Part shown: piece after piece, positions 10,005 through 22,093 of the stretch
Numbering within the stretch: position 1 is the stretch's first letter
How the letters are laid out: each line of letters begins with the position of its first letter
Assembly (NCBI GenBank): GCA_027563935.2
Contig: CM050449.1
Span: 45,668,507-45,732,506, forward strand
DNA length: 64,000 nucleotides
Reading direction: 5' to 3'
Source: Costus lasius
Lineage: Eukaryota > Streptophyta > Magnoliopsida > Zingiberales > Costaceae
Notes under the pieces: generated by a model
Databases searched by the model: none
What the model saw: only the letters and a program-made list of their open reading frames with translations
What the model was told of the DNA's origin: nothing
Program-made: the position numbers and the translations under genes

Positions 10005-10309
10005 GTCGGCTGGATTGCCCAGATGAAGGGGAATCGCACGGGTTGGCGATTGGCAGGGACTGCCTACCAGAAATTAGTGCTTGTACTCTCTGTGCATCTT
10101 ATCTCGCCTGAGCGGGACGCGGAGACCAAGTATGAAATCTGGATCCCATCTCACTAAAAGAGTGTTACTCTTTCGGACTGTTTTTATGGATTTTTTAGTC
10201 AGATAAAATAGTGAGAAAAGAATCTTTCTTAAGTCCTGGATTGATTCTAAACATTGATACTGACCTTGCTATTCTTGCATTGTTGTAGATTCCTGCAGCA
10301 ACGAACACC

Positions 10310-12963
10310 ATGAGCTTCAATGTGCGATCCCTACTGGAAAGGGAGAAGTTTGCTGGGCCAAACTTCTCAGACTGGTACGGACACCTTAAGATTGTTCTTA
10401 AGGCTGAGAGGAAACTGTATGTCCTCGAGACGGCTATACTGCCTCAACCCGCTCCGAACGCCGCAAGGGCGGTTCGGGATGCCTATGAAAAGCATGTCAA
10501 TGATAGCATTCATGTCGCTTGCCTGATGCTAGCGTCTATGACGCCATAGCTGCAGCGTCAGCATGAGGATATGTCTGCTATAGAAATTATAGCAAACCTC
10601 AAGATGCTATATGCTGCACAGGCGAGGACTGAACCCTATAATTTGACCAAGCTTTTCTTTCAGAGCAAACTGGCTGAAGGGAGTCCAGTGGGAGCTCACG
10701 TGCTCAAGATGATTGGGCACAAAGAGGCTCTAGAGAAACTGGGGCATACCATCAATCAGGAGCTTGCTGTAGACATTATTCTGCAATCCCTCCCGGCCTC
10801 TTTCGATCCGTTCATTATTAATTTTAATATGAACAAGATCGATTGTACTCCGGCAGAGTTGCTGAATATGCTCTTGACTACAGAGGAAACTCTAAAGGGA
10901 AAGCCTTCAACCTCTGTCTTAATGTTCCCTTCCAGGAACAAGAAGAAGGGGAAGAAGGGCAAAGCCCCTGTCAAGAACTACAACAAGGCTCTGAAACAAA
11001 AGGTCAAGTGGTCGAAGGAATACAGATGTTTCCATTGTGGCCAGCTGGGTCACTGGAAAAAGGACTGTAAAGCGCTCCAAGGAGACAAGAAGGGAAGCAT
11101 CGCTTCTGGCTCAGGTATTTTTGTGACTGAAGTCATGATATCCTCTTCTTCTATTTCATGGGTGTTGGACACTGCATGTGGAGTTCACATTTGTTCAAAT
11201 GTACAGGAACTCAAGAGAAGAAGACAGGTGGGACAGCATGAGGTGGACCTACGAGTTGGAAACGGGGCACGGGTTGCTGCTGTTGCTGTAGGAGAATATT
11301 ACATCTCATTGCCATCTGGACTTGTATTAGAACTGAAAAATTGTTATTTTGTACCTAGCATTACCAAGAATATTATCTCTATTCCTGCTCTTGTCAGGAA
11401 AGGGTTTTCCTTTGAATGCAAGACTTCAAAGTGTTATCTTTCTCTTGATAATATTGTTTATGCTACTGGGTCAATTAACAATGGGTTATTCATGTTGGAC
11501 ATGGAATGTTCGATACAAAACATTGATAATAAGAAAGCCAAGTATGCTGATGACAGCACCTTGCTATGGCATAGTCGTTTAGGCCATATTAACAAGAAGC
11601 GCATTAAACGGTTGCATGACCATGGACTGCTGGGATCATTCTCCTATGAGGAGATTGATACATGCAAAGCTTGTTTATTGGGCAAAATGACGAAGTCTCC
11701 TTTTCCTAACAAAGGTCAAAGGGCTTCAGGTTTACTTGACCTTATACACAGTGATGTGTGTGGGCCATTTAGTAAACATGCCAGAGGTGGCTATTCATAC
11801 TTCATTACCTTTACTGATGATTTCAGTAGATATGGGTATGTCTATCTAATGAGACATAAGAGTGAATCTTTTGACAAGTTCAAAGAGTTCAAAAATGAAG
11901 TACAAAATCAGCTAGGCCGAAATATCAAGGCACTTCGCTCAGATCGAGGTGGAGAATACCTAAGTCGAAAATTTACTGACTATCTGAAGGAGTGTGGGAT
12001 TATCTCACAGCTCACTCCACCAGGAACACCGCAATGGAATGGTGTGTCCGAGAGGAGGAACAAAACCTTACTGGATATGGTTCGTTCTATGATGAGTCAG
12101 GCTACTCTACCTTACTCCTTTTGGGGATTTGCGGTGGAAACAGCTGCAAAGGTACTAAACCGAGTGCCATCCAAGGCAGTTTCAAAGACTCCATATGAGT
12201 TATGGTATGGGAAACAGCCGAGCTTGACATTTATTAAGATCTGGGGTTGCGAGGCTTATGTCAAAAAGCTCGCCTCTGGGAAACTAGAGAGCAGATATGA
12301 GAAATGCATCTTTGTCGGTTACCCTAAGGAAACTAAGGGTTCTTATTTCTACGATCCCAAAGAGAACAAAGTATTTGTTGCTCGGACGGCTATTTTTCTT
12401 GAGAAGGAGTTTCTTCTACAAGAAGCCAGTGGGAGAGAAATAAAGTTGGATGAGAATCCAGAGGAAGGACAAAGTAGTCAAGCACAGTTGGATGAGCCTG
12501 AGCCAGTAGAACAGGTTATTGAACAACCTGAGGCTCAGATATCACGGGAACCGCGTAGATCGGGAAGGATCCGTCGACAGCCTGAGCGCTATGACGGAGT
12601 CTACATCATTGATCATGATGAACCCCTCACTTATGCGGATGCGGTCAGTGGACCAGAGTCAGCTAGATGGCTTGAAGCTATGCGAGCCGAGATGGACTCC
12701 ATGTCAGATAACCAAGTCTGGGATTTGGTTGATCCGCCTCCGGGAGTAATCCCTATAGGCTGTAAATGGATCTTCAAGAAGAAGATTGACATGGATGGTA
12801 ACGTGGTTACCTATAAAGGCAGGCTAGTTGCGAAAGGTTTCAAACAAATCTACGGGATAGATTATGATGAAACTTTCTCTCATGTAGCCATGTTCAAGTC
12901 TATTCGGATTATTCTCGCAATAGCAGCATATTACAATTATGAGATCTGGCAGATGGATGTGAA
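10310..12963 (+). pseudogene. Copia A gag-pol, left part (gag, protease, integrase, start of reverse transcriptase)
   Basis: The start is the ATG in the context also used by B. Gag occupies about codons 1-235. It is followed by a zinc knuckle with Cys and His spaced as CX2CX4HX4C in RCFHCGQLGHWKKDC, then a protease site DTAC in place of D-[ST]-G. The integrase has an HHCC region (HSRLGHINKKR..CKACLLGKM) and the catalytic acids in HSDVCGPF, LRSDRGGEY and the later glutamate near WNGVSERR. The start of copia reverse transcriptase follows (WIFKKKIDMDG). A TAG at 10547-10549 (codon 80) ends the frame early where B reads CCG. Insertion of B after 12963 splits the gene; it continues at 22094 in the same frame. 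Confidence 0.93.
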
Positions 12964-14678
12964 TGTTGGGGTATGCCCTTAAGGCTAATGTTTGAGGCCT
13001 TTGGGATTGTAATAAGTATCATGTAATAAACTCTTATGTTTATAAAGGCATGGTTATTATTCAGATTGTTACCTTGTCTGCTGTAATAAGTGTACTTCTG
13101 AATAATGTCTCAAACCTGTTCAGCTAGGCTAACAGGCTATATGTCCTTAGTCGAGATATCTTGGTGAACATGAGACAGCCTTGATATGATTGAGACTAAT
13201 ATGTGTGCTAATCTTATAGGATGCTTCGAGCATGGAATAAGATGTAGACTCATGGGTACATTGGATGTACTGGACAGACCCTACTAGGATATTCAATTGC
13301 TTGTCACAATGTGAATGATCCTTGTAAGCACCAAGTGGCACATGTCCTCTGACTTGAGATCACTTGTGTTTCTAAATGATGATTGTCATTATTTTGAGGT
13401 AGTTCAATATCATTTGAAAGATAATGATTATAGACTATCTTGGATGGTGAGCTTGAATCAGGTTAGGGCACTAGTGATAGACATAGGATTGCCGTCTCCT
13501 TATTTAAGGAGTGTGATGTTCTAAAGGGCCCCCCTATATGAGATGATTGAGATAGTGTATGGCCATACCCAGATGACTATGTTCATCTGATCTAATCATG
13601 CTCATCGTATTGGAGTTACAAGCTTGACCCGCTTGTCCAATAAGAACATCCAGTGGCAAAGGACACATGTATGCCTAGTGAAGTTGATTCACACTTGTGC
13701 TGTGGTTTGGGTGTAGTCTTGGAAGACTCTTTCCTTTATATCGGGAGACAGTGATGTGTTGCTAGATACCCCTCACTGATCGTGATAACGAAAGTTATCG
13801 TTACCGACATTTAAAGGAAACCCTCAGGGTCGCACAATTTGATGATATGGCTTACTTAAGTCAGATCGTGTGGACTGAACTGTTTAGACTCAGTTTAAAC
13901 GAGTTTAGACTCTGATTGTGAGTGAGATCTGGTCTGATCATGTTTGATTGATTAGGGCTTGAGATCGGTAAGCTTCGATCGAGAGTATGCATGCTAGATC
14001 GAAGAGATCAGGAGCATCAAGAGATGAACGGTTAGATCTTGAACCATTTGGTTCAAAGAGATCTAGACCATGGCTTGGGCTGGTTTAATTGGGGTTTTGA
14101 ACCGAATTGGGTTGAACCTAATTGGCTTGAACCGGTTCACATGGGTGAACGTATGGTTCAAGGTTTAAAGGCTTGTTGGGCGGTTTTTCCTTCAAGTGAT
14201 CGCATGGCTTGAAAACCTTCCATTTTTGGAAGTGTAACGCCATGACTTGAATGAAGAAGGCTTAACGCAATTTGGCCTTTACTCTTTTGTCATCTTCGTT
14301 GAACGAAGAGAGGACTCTCGGACAAGGAAGCTCTCGGCCAAGCACATCTCATCTTCAACACACGACAAGGAACTTTGGGGATCTCTTGCTAGCACAAGGA
14401 AGATCCTAAAGGGTAGCCATCTCTCATCTAGTGTGTGTTTTCTTTGGAGGAGTGCTTTCTTGCCCTCTTGCTTCCAAGCCGCCACCCTCTATCATGGCTA
14501 TGGTAAAAGATCTCAAACTTGATCTTTGCAATACTTATAAAGTTGATCATATATATGTGTTCATGCAAACGATCATATTGAAACCCTAGAAGAGTACATT
14601 TTCCGCATGCTCTAGGGTTTGCCCCCCTCTCGAAAGGGGTTTTACATGCTTGCGCTCCCCCTTGAAGGGGACCCTACA
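12964..14678 (+). repeat. 5' LTR of copia B
   Basis: 1715 bp, TGTTGGGG..CCCTACA. It differs from the A and C subtypes mostly in the last 800 bases. A primer-binding site follows at 14681-14692. The LTR end has CCCCCTTGAAGGGG, a small inverted repeat. Confidence 0.95.
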
Positions 14679-16468
14679 ATTGGTATCAGAGCTGAGTTTA
14701 TGCATGAATCTTATGATTGCTTTAGTGATCCATGTTTGCGCCAACAATAGATCTATCATCACCATGAATACATGCTAAGTCATTAGATGTTGGCGCTTGA
14801 TTGATATCACATGTTTGCGCTAATGGTTAGATCTAATGTCAACATGCGAAACTACATGTTATTACTTGTAAGATTGTTGGCGCATGTTTCTTGATGGCGC
14901 TTGTTGAATGTTTTTGTAAAATTCATTTCATCTTGCGCGCCTCACTAGATCTAAGTGGCGCCTACTATAAACCCTTAGATGGGTTGATGGGGTTGAAGTC
15001 ACCTCTATGTTAGATCCAAAGTCTGATCAGACCATTTGACAGCCTAGATGGATCGACCAGATGGCACCTGTGCGCAAGCACAAGGTGGCCATAGGTTGAT
15101 TGCATCTTAGGTGTGTAGCGAGGTCTGGTTGAGACAACTCAGTGAACACACATGAGTTAGGCCCGGGGTCACACCCGCTTGCTAGAACTCATGAGGGTTG
15201 TTCAGCTCTTGGAACATGCATGGTTGACCATTAGGTCAACTCGGGTCAGTTAGGACTCGGTGCATGCAAGGGCAGAGGATCTGACTAGATGGATGAGTGG
15301 ATCCCTATCAATGGACCATTGTAAGGTTGTAGGGCACATAAGGAAGTTAAAATTGATGCCTATGGGGTTTTCAAAATTTAATTTCTTGATTGGATCACAT
15401 GATAATTGATACCATATGCTTGTTTATTTTATCTTATGTGGGTTGCCCTATTGTGTACTGTGCTGGGGCCTGCGTGCCTGGTTAATTATAAGTAAATATT
15501 ATTGTGATCTGCGAATCACAGTTTTCATTCATTTATTGTATAATTGACCTGCGAGTCAAAAGCTTGTCTAGATAGATCAAAATGTTTTTGATTAGACAAG
15601 AGCATAAAGGCACACATCCTAGAGGGGCATTCTGCTGGTGGCGCACCTGAGGTGCTCTTGGCGCTAGGGCCCTGGGTTGGACCAGATGAGATGCAAAAGA
15701 GCTCACGTAAAGACTTAAGTAAAATTAAGGTCTTACTAGGGTTCTTGGGCTTTTACCACATAAGATCATGCTTTCTATTTATTGCTTAAATAATTAGAAT
15801 TGCATGTGTTTATCTTCTGCTATAGCCATAGGATATGCCTGATAGTAAGAAGATAAAAGACCGCTAAAATCCAACGCTAACATATCAAGCTCGTAAGCCT
15901 TCTGACGCGAAACCTCACTGTTCTGATTATCATTGGAGCCGTGTTGTACCCACTCAGTGGGCACGTCCATCTATCTTCAGACGGTGCTGGATTTCACCTG
16001 CGTGTTACAGAGTAGGGATTTATCCCTTCTCGTTGCTCAGCATAGCACGTGGTGGTCCAGGGAGTAGGTCGGGTCAGCTTGACCATGTAGGCTACATATG
16101 TGGCGCATATGGTAGCACATGGAGGCAGCCATCTCTGGGATCAGAGACTGTGTTGTACCAACTCAGTTGGCACAGTCTGCTGGATTGCCAAGATGAAGGG
16201 GAATCGCACGGGTTGGCGATTGGCTGGGACAGCCTACCAGAAATTAGTGCTTGTCATCTCTGTGCATCTTATCTCGCCTGAGCGGGACGCGGAGACCAAG
16301 TATGAAATCTGGATCCCATCTCACTAAAAGAGTGTTACTCTTTCGGACTGTTTACTGGATTTTTCAGTCAGACAAAATAGTGAGAAAAGAATCTTTCTTA
16401 AGTCCTGGATTGATTCTGAACATTGATACTGTTCTTGCTTGTTGTAGATTACTGCAGCAACGAACACC
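14679..16468 (+). other. Leader of copia B
   Basis: Homologous to the A leader. It keeps the primer-binding site, the palindrome GTCTGATCAGAC (15021-15032), the GCAA hairpin (15065-15087), the twin hairpins (15940-15965 and 16149-16174) and the acceptor-like TTGTAG just before gag. It lacks the tRNA-like segment near 15620-15640 and the strong donor-like GTAAGT. No credible sense ORF. Confidence 0.8.
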
Positions 16469-19400
16469 ATGAGCTTCAATGTGCGATCCCTACTGGAAAG
16501 GGAGAAGTTTGCTGGGCCGAACTTCTCTGACTGGTTCGGACACCTTAAGATCGTTCTTAAGGCAGAGAGGAAACTGTATGTCCTCGAGACGGCTGTGCCG
16601 CCTCAACCCGCTCCGAACGCCGCAAGGGCGGTTCGGGATGCCTATGAAAAGCACGTCAATGATAGCATTGATGTCGCTTGCCTGATGCTAGCGTCTATGA
16701 CGCCACCGCTGCAGCGTCAGCATGAGGATATGTCGGCTATAGAGATTATAGCGAACCTCAAGATGCTGTATGCTGCACAGGCGAGGACAGAACGCTATAA
16801 TCTGACGAAGCTCTTCTTTCAGAGCAAACTGGCTGAAGGGAGCCCAGTGGGAGCTCACGTGCTCAAGATGATTGGGCACAAGGAGGCTCTGGAGAAACTG
16901 GGGCATACCATCAACCAGGAGCTTGCTGTAGATATTATTCTGCAGTCTCTCCCGCCTTCTTTCGATGCGTTCATAATTAATTTTAATATGAACAAGATCG
17001 ATTGTACTCCGGCAGAGCAGCTGAATATGCTCTTGACCACTGAGGAAACTCTGAAGGGAAAGCCTTCAACCTCTGTCTTAATGGTTCCTTCTAGGAACAA
17101 GAAGAAGGTGAAGAAGGGCAAGGCCCCTGTCAAGAATTACAGCAAGGCTCTGAAACAGAAGGTGAAGCGGTCGAAGGACAACAGGTGTTTCCACTGTGGC
17201 CAGCTGGGTCACTGGAAAAAGGACTGTAAAGCGCTCCAAGGAGATAAGAGGGGAAGCGTCGCTTCTGGCTCAGGTATATACGTGACGGAAGTCATGGTTT
17301 CATCTTCTTCAATATCATGGGTGTTGGACACTGCATGTGGAGTTCACATTTGTTCAAATGTACAGGAACTCAAGAGAAGAAGGCAGGTGGGACAGCATGA
17401 GGTAGACCTACGAGTTGGAAACGGGGCACGGGTTGCTGCTGTTGCTGTAGGAGACTATTTCATTTCTTTACCATCTGGCATTGTATTGGAATTAAACAAT
17501 TGTTATTTTGTACCGAGTATCACGAAGAATATTATCTCTATTCCTGCTCTTGTCAGGAAAGGATTTGCCTTTGAATGCAATATTTCAAAGTGTGTTTTAT
17601 CTCTAGATAATATTGTGTATGGAACTGGTTCAATTAACAATGGGTTATTCATGTTGGACATGGAAAATTCTATACAAAACATTGATAATAAGAAAGCCAA
17701 GTATGCTGATGACAGCACCTTGTTATGGCATAGTCGTTTAGGCCATATAAACGAGAAGCGCATTAAGCGGTTGCATGATCATGGACTGCTGGGATCTTTC
17801 TCCTATGAGGAGATTGATACATGCAAAGCTTGTTTGATGGGTAAAATGACGAAGTCTCCTTTTCCTAACAAAGGTCAAAGGGCTTCAGATTTACTTGACC
17901 TTATACACAGTGATGTGTGTGGGCCATTTAGTAAACATGCCAGAGGTGGCTATCAGTACTTCATTACCTTTACTGATGATTTCAGTAGGTATGGGTATGT
18001 CTATCTGATGAGACATAAGAGTGAATCTTTTGACAAGTTCAAAGAGTTCAAAAATGAAGTACAAAATCAGCTAGGCCGAAATATCAAGGCACTTCGTTCT
18101 GATCGAGGTGGTGAATACCTAAGTCGAGAGTTTACTGACTATCTGAAAGAGTGTGGGATTATCTCACAGCTCACTCCACCAGGAACACCGCAATGGAATG
18201 GTGTGTCCGAGAGGAGAAATAGAACGTTACTTGATATGGTTCGTTCTATGATGAGTCAGGCCACTCTTCCATACTCCTTTTGGGGTTTTGCACTGGAAAC
18301 AGCTGCAAAGGTACTAAACCGAGTGCCATCCAAGGCAGTTTCAAAGACGCCATATGAGTTATGGTATGGGAAACAGCCTAGCTTGACATTTATCAGGATC
18401 TGGGGTTGCGAGGCTTATGTCAAAAAGCTCGCCTCTGGGAAACTAGAGAGCAGATCTGACAAATGCATCTTTGTCGGTTACCCTAAGGAAACTAAGGGTT
18501 ATTATTTCTACGATCCCAAGGAGAACAAGGTATTTGTTGCTCGTACGGCCATATTCCTTGAGAAGGAGTTTCTTCTGCAAGAGGCCAGTGGGAGAGAAAT
18601 AAAGCTGGATGAGAATCCAGAGGAAGGACAAAGTAGTCAAGCACAGTTGGATGAGCATGAGCCAGTAGATCAGGTTATTGAACAACCTGAGGCTCAGATA
18701 TCATGGGAACCGCGAAGATCGGGAAGGATCCGTCGTCAGCCTGAGCGCTATGACGGAGTCTACATCATTGATAATGATGAACCCCTCACTTATGCGGATG
18801 CGGTCAGTGGACCGGAGTCAGCTAGATGGCTTGATGCTATGCGAGCCGAGATGGACTCCATGTCAGATAACCAAGTATGGGATTTGGTTGATCCGCCTCC
18901 GGGAGTAATCCCTATAGGCTGTAAATGGATCTTCAAGAAGAAGATTGACATGGATGGTAACGTGGTTACCTATAAAGGCAGGCTAGTTGCGAAAGGTTTC
19001 AAACAAATCTACGGGATAGATTATGATGAAACTTTCTCACCTGTAGCTATGTTCAAGTCTATTCGGATTCTTTTCGCGATAGCTGCATATTACGATTATG
19101 AGATCTGGTAGATGGATGTGAAGACAGCTTTCCTTAATGGAAATCTGGATGAGGATGTGTATATGACACAACCTGAAGGTTTCACTAATCCATCAGATCG
19201 TCATAAAATATGCAAGTTAAAGAAGTCCATTTATGGACTGAAACAAGCATCTACAAGCTGGAATATTCGTTTTGATGAATCAATCTCTGAGTTTGGTTTC
19301 ATCAAGAACGAAGATGACCCGTGTGTATATAAAAGGTTTAGTGGGAGCGTAATTACATTCCTAATCCTCTACGTCGATGATATCTTAATCATTGGAAATG

Positions 19401-20353
19401 ATATTCCTGAACTGCATGCTGTTAAAGCATGGTTAGGAAAATGTTTCAAGATGAAAGATCTAGGAGAAGCAGCCTATGTATTAGGTGTGAAGATCTACCG
19501 GGATAGATCTAAGAGGCTTCTCGGGCTGTGCCAGAGTACTTACATCGATAAAGTCCTGGAGAGATTTCATTTAGAGAATTCTAAACGAGGATATCTTCCA
19601 GTCAGACATGGTCTGAATCTTTCGAAGAGTCAGTGTCCACAAACACAGACTGAGAAAGATGAAATGGACAATACGCCTTATGCTTCGGCTATTGGGTCCA
19701 TTATGTATGCGATGTTGTGTACTCGCCCAGACGTCGCTTACGGGTTAAGCGTGACCAGTCGATTCCAAAGTAATCCAGGTTTGGCGCACTGGATTGCAGT
19801 CAAGAACATCTTAAAATATCTGCGGAGGACCAAAGATATGTTCTTGATATATGGTGGTCAGGAAGAACTCAGTATAGAGGGATATACTGACGCTTCGTTC
19901 CAGTCGGACCAGGATGATTTCCGATCGCAATCAGGCTGTGTTTTTAGCTTGAATGGTGGAGCAGTGGTGTGGAAGAGTTTCAAACAGTCAACTGTTGCTG
20001 ATTCCACAACAGAAGCCGAGTATGTTGCAGCCTCGGAAGCATCCAAGGAGGCAGTCTGGATTCGTAAGTTCGTGAGAGAACTTGGTGTCGTTCCTTCGAG
20101 TGCAGATCCTTTGGTTATCTTCTGTGATAACACTGGAGCAATTGCACAAGCAAAGGAACCACGGTCGCACCAGAAGTCCAAGCACATACAGAGACGGTTT
20201 CACTTGATCCGGGAGATCATTGATCGAGGCGAGATCAAAATATGCAAGGTTCATACAGATGACAATCTGGCAGACCCGCTTACCAAGCCTCTGGCGCAGC
20301 AGAAGCATGAGAAGCACTGTAATAATATGGGTTTGAGATTTCTCAACCATTAG
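16469..20353 (+). pseudogene. Copia B gag-pol polyprotein, one amber stop
   Basis: A frame of 1294 codons covers the whole Ty1/copia polyprotein. Gag is about 1-235; zinc knuckle Cys240, Cys243, His248, Cys253; protease site DTAC at 287-290; integrase with HHCC region around 415-465, catalytic acids in HSDVCGPF and LRSDRGGEY, and the SERRNRTLLD helix. Reverse transcriptase has LYVDDILIIGN near residue 970. RNase H has YTDASFQSD, TTEAEYVAA and LADPLTKPL before the stop at 20351-20353. The only visible break is TAG at 19109-19111 (codon 881), where A and C read CAG (Gln). This is a C-to-T change that separates the polyprotein in reverse transcriptase just before MDVKTAFLNG. Without that stop the frame would be intact, so B is the best-preserved copia here. 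A polypurine tract follows at 20363-20373. Confidence 0.96.
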
Positions 20354-20373
20354 ATTAAGTGCAAGTGGGAGAT

Positions 20374-22088
20374 TGTTGGGGTATGCCCTTAAGGCTAATG
20401 TTTGAGGCCTTTGGGATTGTAATAAGTATCATGTAATAAACTCTTATGTTTATAAAGGCATGGTTATTATTCAGATTGTTACCTTGTCTGCTGTAATAAG
20501 TGTACTTCTGAATAATGTCTCAAACCTGTTCAGCTAGGCTAACAGGCTATATGTCCTTAGTCGAGATATCTTGGTGAACATGAGACAGCCTTGATATGAT
20601 TGAGACTAATATGTGTGCTAATCTTATAGGATGCTTCGAGCATGGAATAAGATGTAGACTCATGGGTACATTGGATGTACTGGACAGACCCTACTAGGAT
20701 ATTCAATTGCTTGTCACAATGTGAATGATCCTTGTAAGCACCAAGTGGCACATGTCCTCTGACTTGAGATCACTTGTGTTTCTAAATGATGATTGTCATT
20801 ATTTTGAGGTAGTTCAATATCATTTGAAAGATAATGATTATAGACTATCTTGGATGGTGAGCTTGAATCAGGTTAGGGCACTAGTGATAGACATAGGATT
20901 GCCGTCTCCTTGTTTAAGGAGTGTGATGTTCTAAAGGGCCCCCCTATATGAGATGATTGAGATAGTGTATGGCCATACCCAGATGACTATGTTCATCTGA
21001 TCTAATCATGCTCATCGTATTGGAGTTACAAGCTTGACCCGCTTGTCCAATAAGAACATCCAGTGGCAAAGGACACATGTATGCCTAGTGAAGTTGATTC
21101 ACACTTGTGCTGTGGTTTGGGTGTAGTCTTGGAAGACTCTTTCCTTTATATCGGGAGACAGTGATGTGTTGCTAGATACCCCTCACTGATCGTGATAACA
21201 AAAGTTATCGTTACCGACATTTAAAGGAAACCCTCAGGGTCGCACAATTTGATGATATGGCTTACTTAAGTCAGATCGTGTGGACTGAACTGTTTAGACT
21301 CAGTTTAAACGAATTTAGACTCTGATTGTGAGTGAGATCTGGTCTGATCATGTTTGATTGATTAGGGCTTGAGATCGGTAAGCTTCGATCGAGAGTATGC
21401 ATGCTAGATCGAAGAGATCAGGAGCATCAAGAGATGAACGGTTAGATCTTGAACCATTTGGTTCAAAGAGATCTAGACCATGGCTTGGGCTGGTTTAATT
21501 GGGGTTTTGAACCGAATTGGGTTGAACCTAATTGGCTTGAACCGGTTCACATGGGTGAACGTATGGTTCAAGGTTTAAAGGCTTGTTGGGCGGTTTTTCC
21601 TTCAAGTGATCGCATGGCTTGAAAACCTTCCATTTTTGGAAGTGTAACGCCATGACTTGAATGAAGAAGGCTTAACGCAATTTGGCCTTTACTCTTTTGT
21701 CATCTTCGTTGAACGAAGAGAGGACTCTCGGACAAGGAAGCTCTCGGCCAAGCACATCTCATCTTCAACACACGACAAGGAACTTTGGGGATCTCTTGCT
21801 AGCACAAGGAAGATCCTAAAGGGTAGCCATCTCTCATCTAGTGTGTGTTTTCTTTGGAGGAGTGCTTTCTTGCCCTCTTGCTTCCAAGCCGCCACCCTCT
21901 ATCATGGCTATGGTAAAAGATCTCAAACTTGATCTTTGCAATACTTATAAAGTTGATCATATATATGTGTTCATGCAAACGATCATATTGAAACCCTAGA
22001 AGAGTACATTTTCCGCATGCTCTAGGGTTTGCCCCCCTCTCGAAAGGGGTTTTACATGCTTGCGCTCCCCCTTGAAGGGGACCCTACA
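20374..22088 (+). repeat. 3' LTR of copia B
   Basis: 1715 bp, same ends and length as the 5' LTR, with the three mismatches noted. It ends CCCTACA directly before the target duplication GTGAA. Confidence 0.95.
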
Positions 22089-22093
22089 GTGAA

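Larger units (their letters stand above)
8489..10309 (+). other. Leader of copia A with several conserved structures
   Basis: A 1.8 kb noncoding leader shared by A, B, C and H. Seen in order: primer-binding site TGGTATCAGAGC (8491-8502); splice-donor-like AGGTAAGT (8761-8768); 12-bp palindrome GTCTGATCAGAC (8776-8787); GCAA-capped hairpin (8820-8842); tRNA-like A box and B box (9376-9386 and 9423-9433); twin hairpins (9771-9796 and 9979-10004); hairpin AAAGAGT/ACTCTTT (10157-10173); and a splice-acceptor-like TTGTAG (10283-10288), 21 bases before gag ATG. No long sense ORF is credible here. Confidence 0.8.
12964..22088 (+). mobile_element. Ty1/copia family-1 element B, complete, nested in A
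   Basis: 9125 bp, inserted in A's pol with a perfect 5-bp duplication GTGAA (12959-12963 and 22089-22093). Both LTRs are 1715 bp and I saw only three mismatches, at about 13502, 13791 and 13873 against 20912, 21201 and 21283, so the insertion is recent. It carries all parts of a copia element, but one stop codon interrupts gag-pol. Confidence 0.96.
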
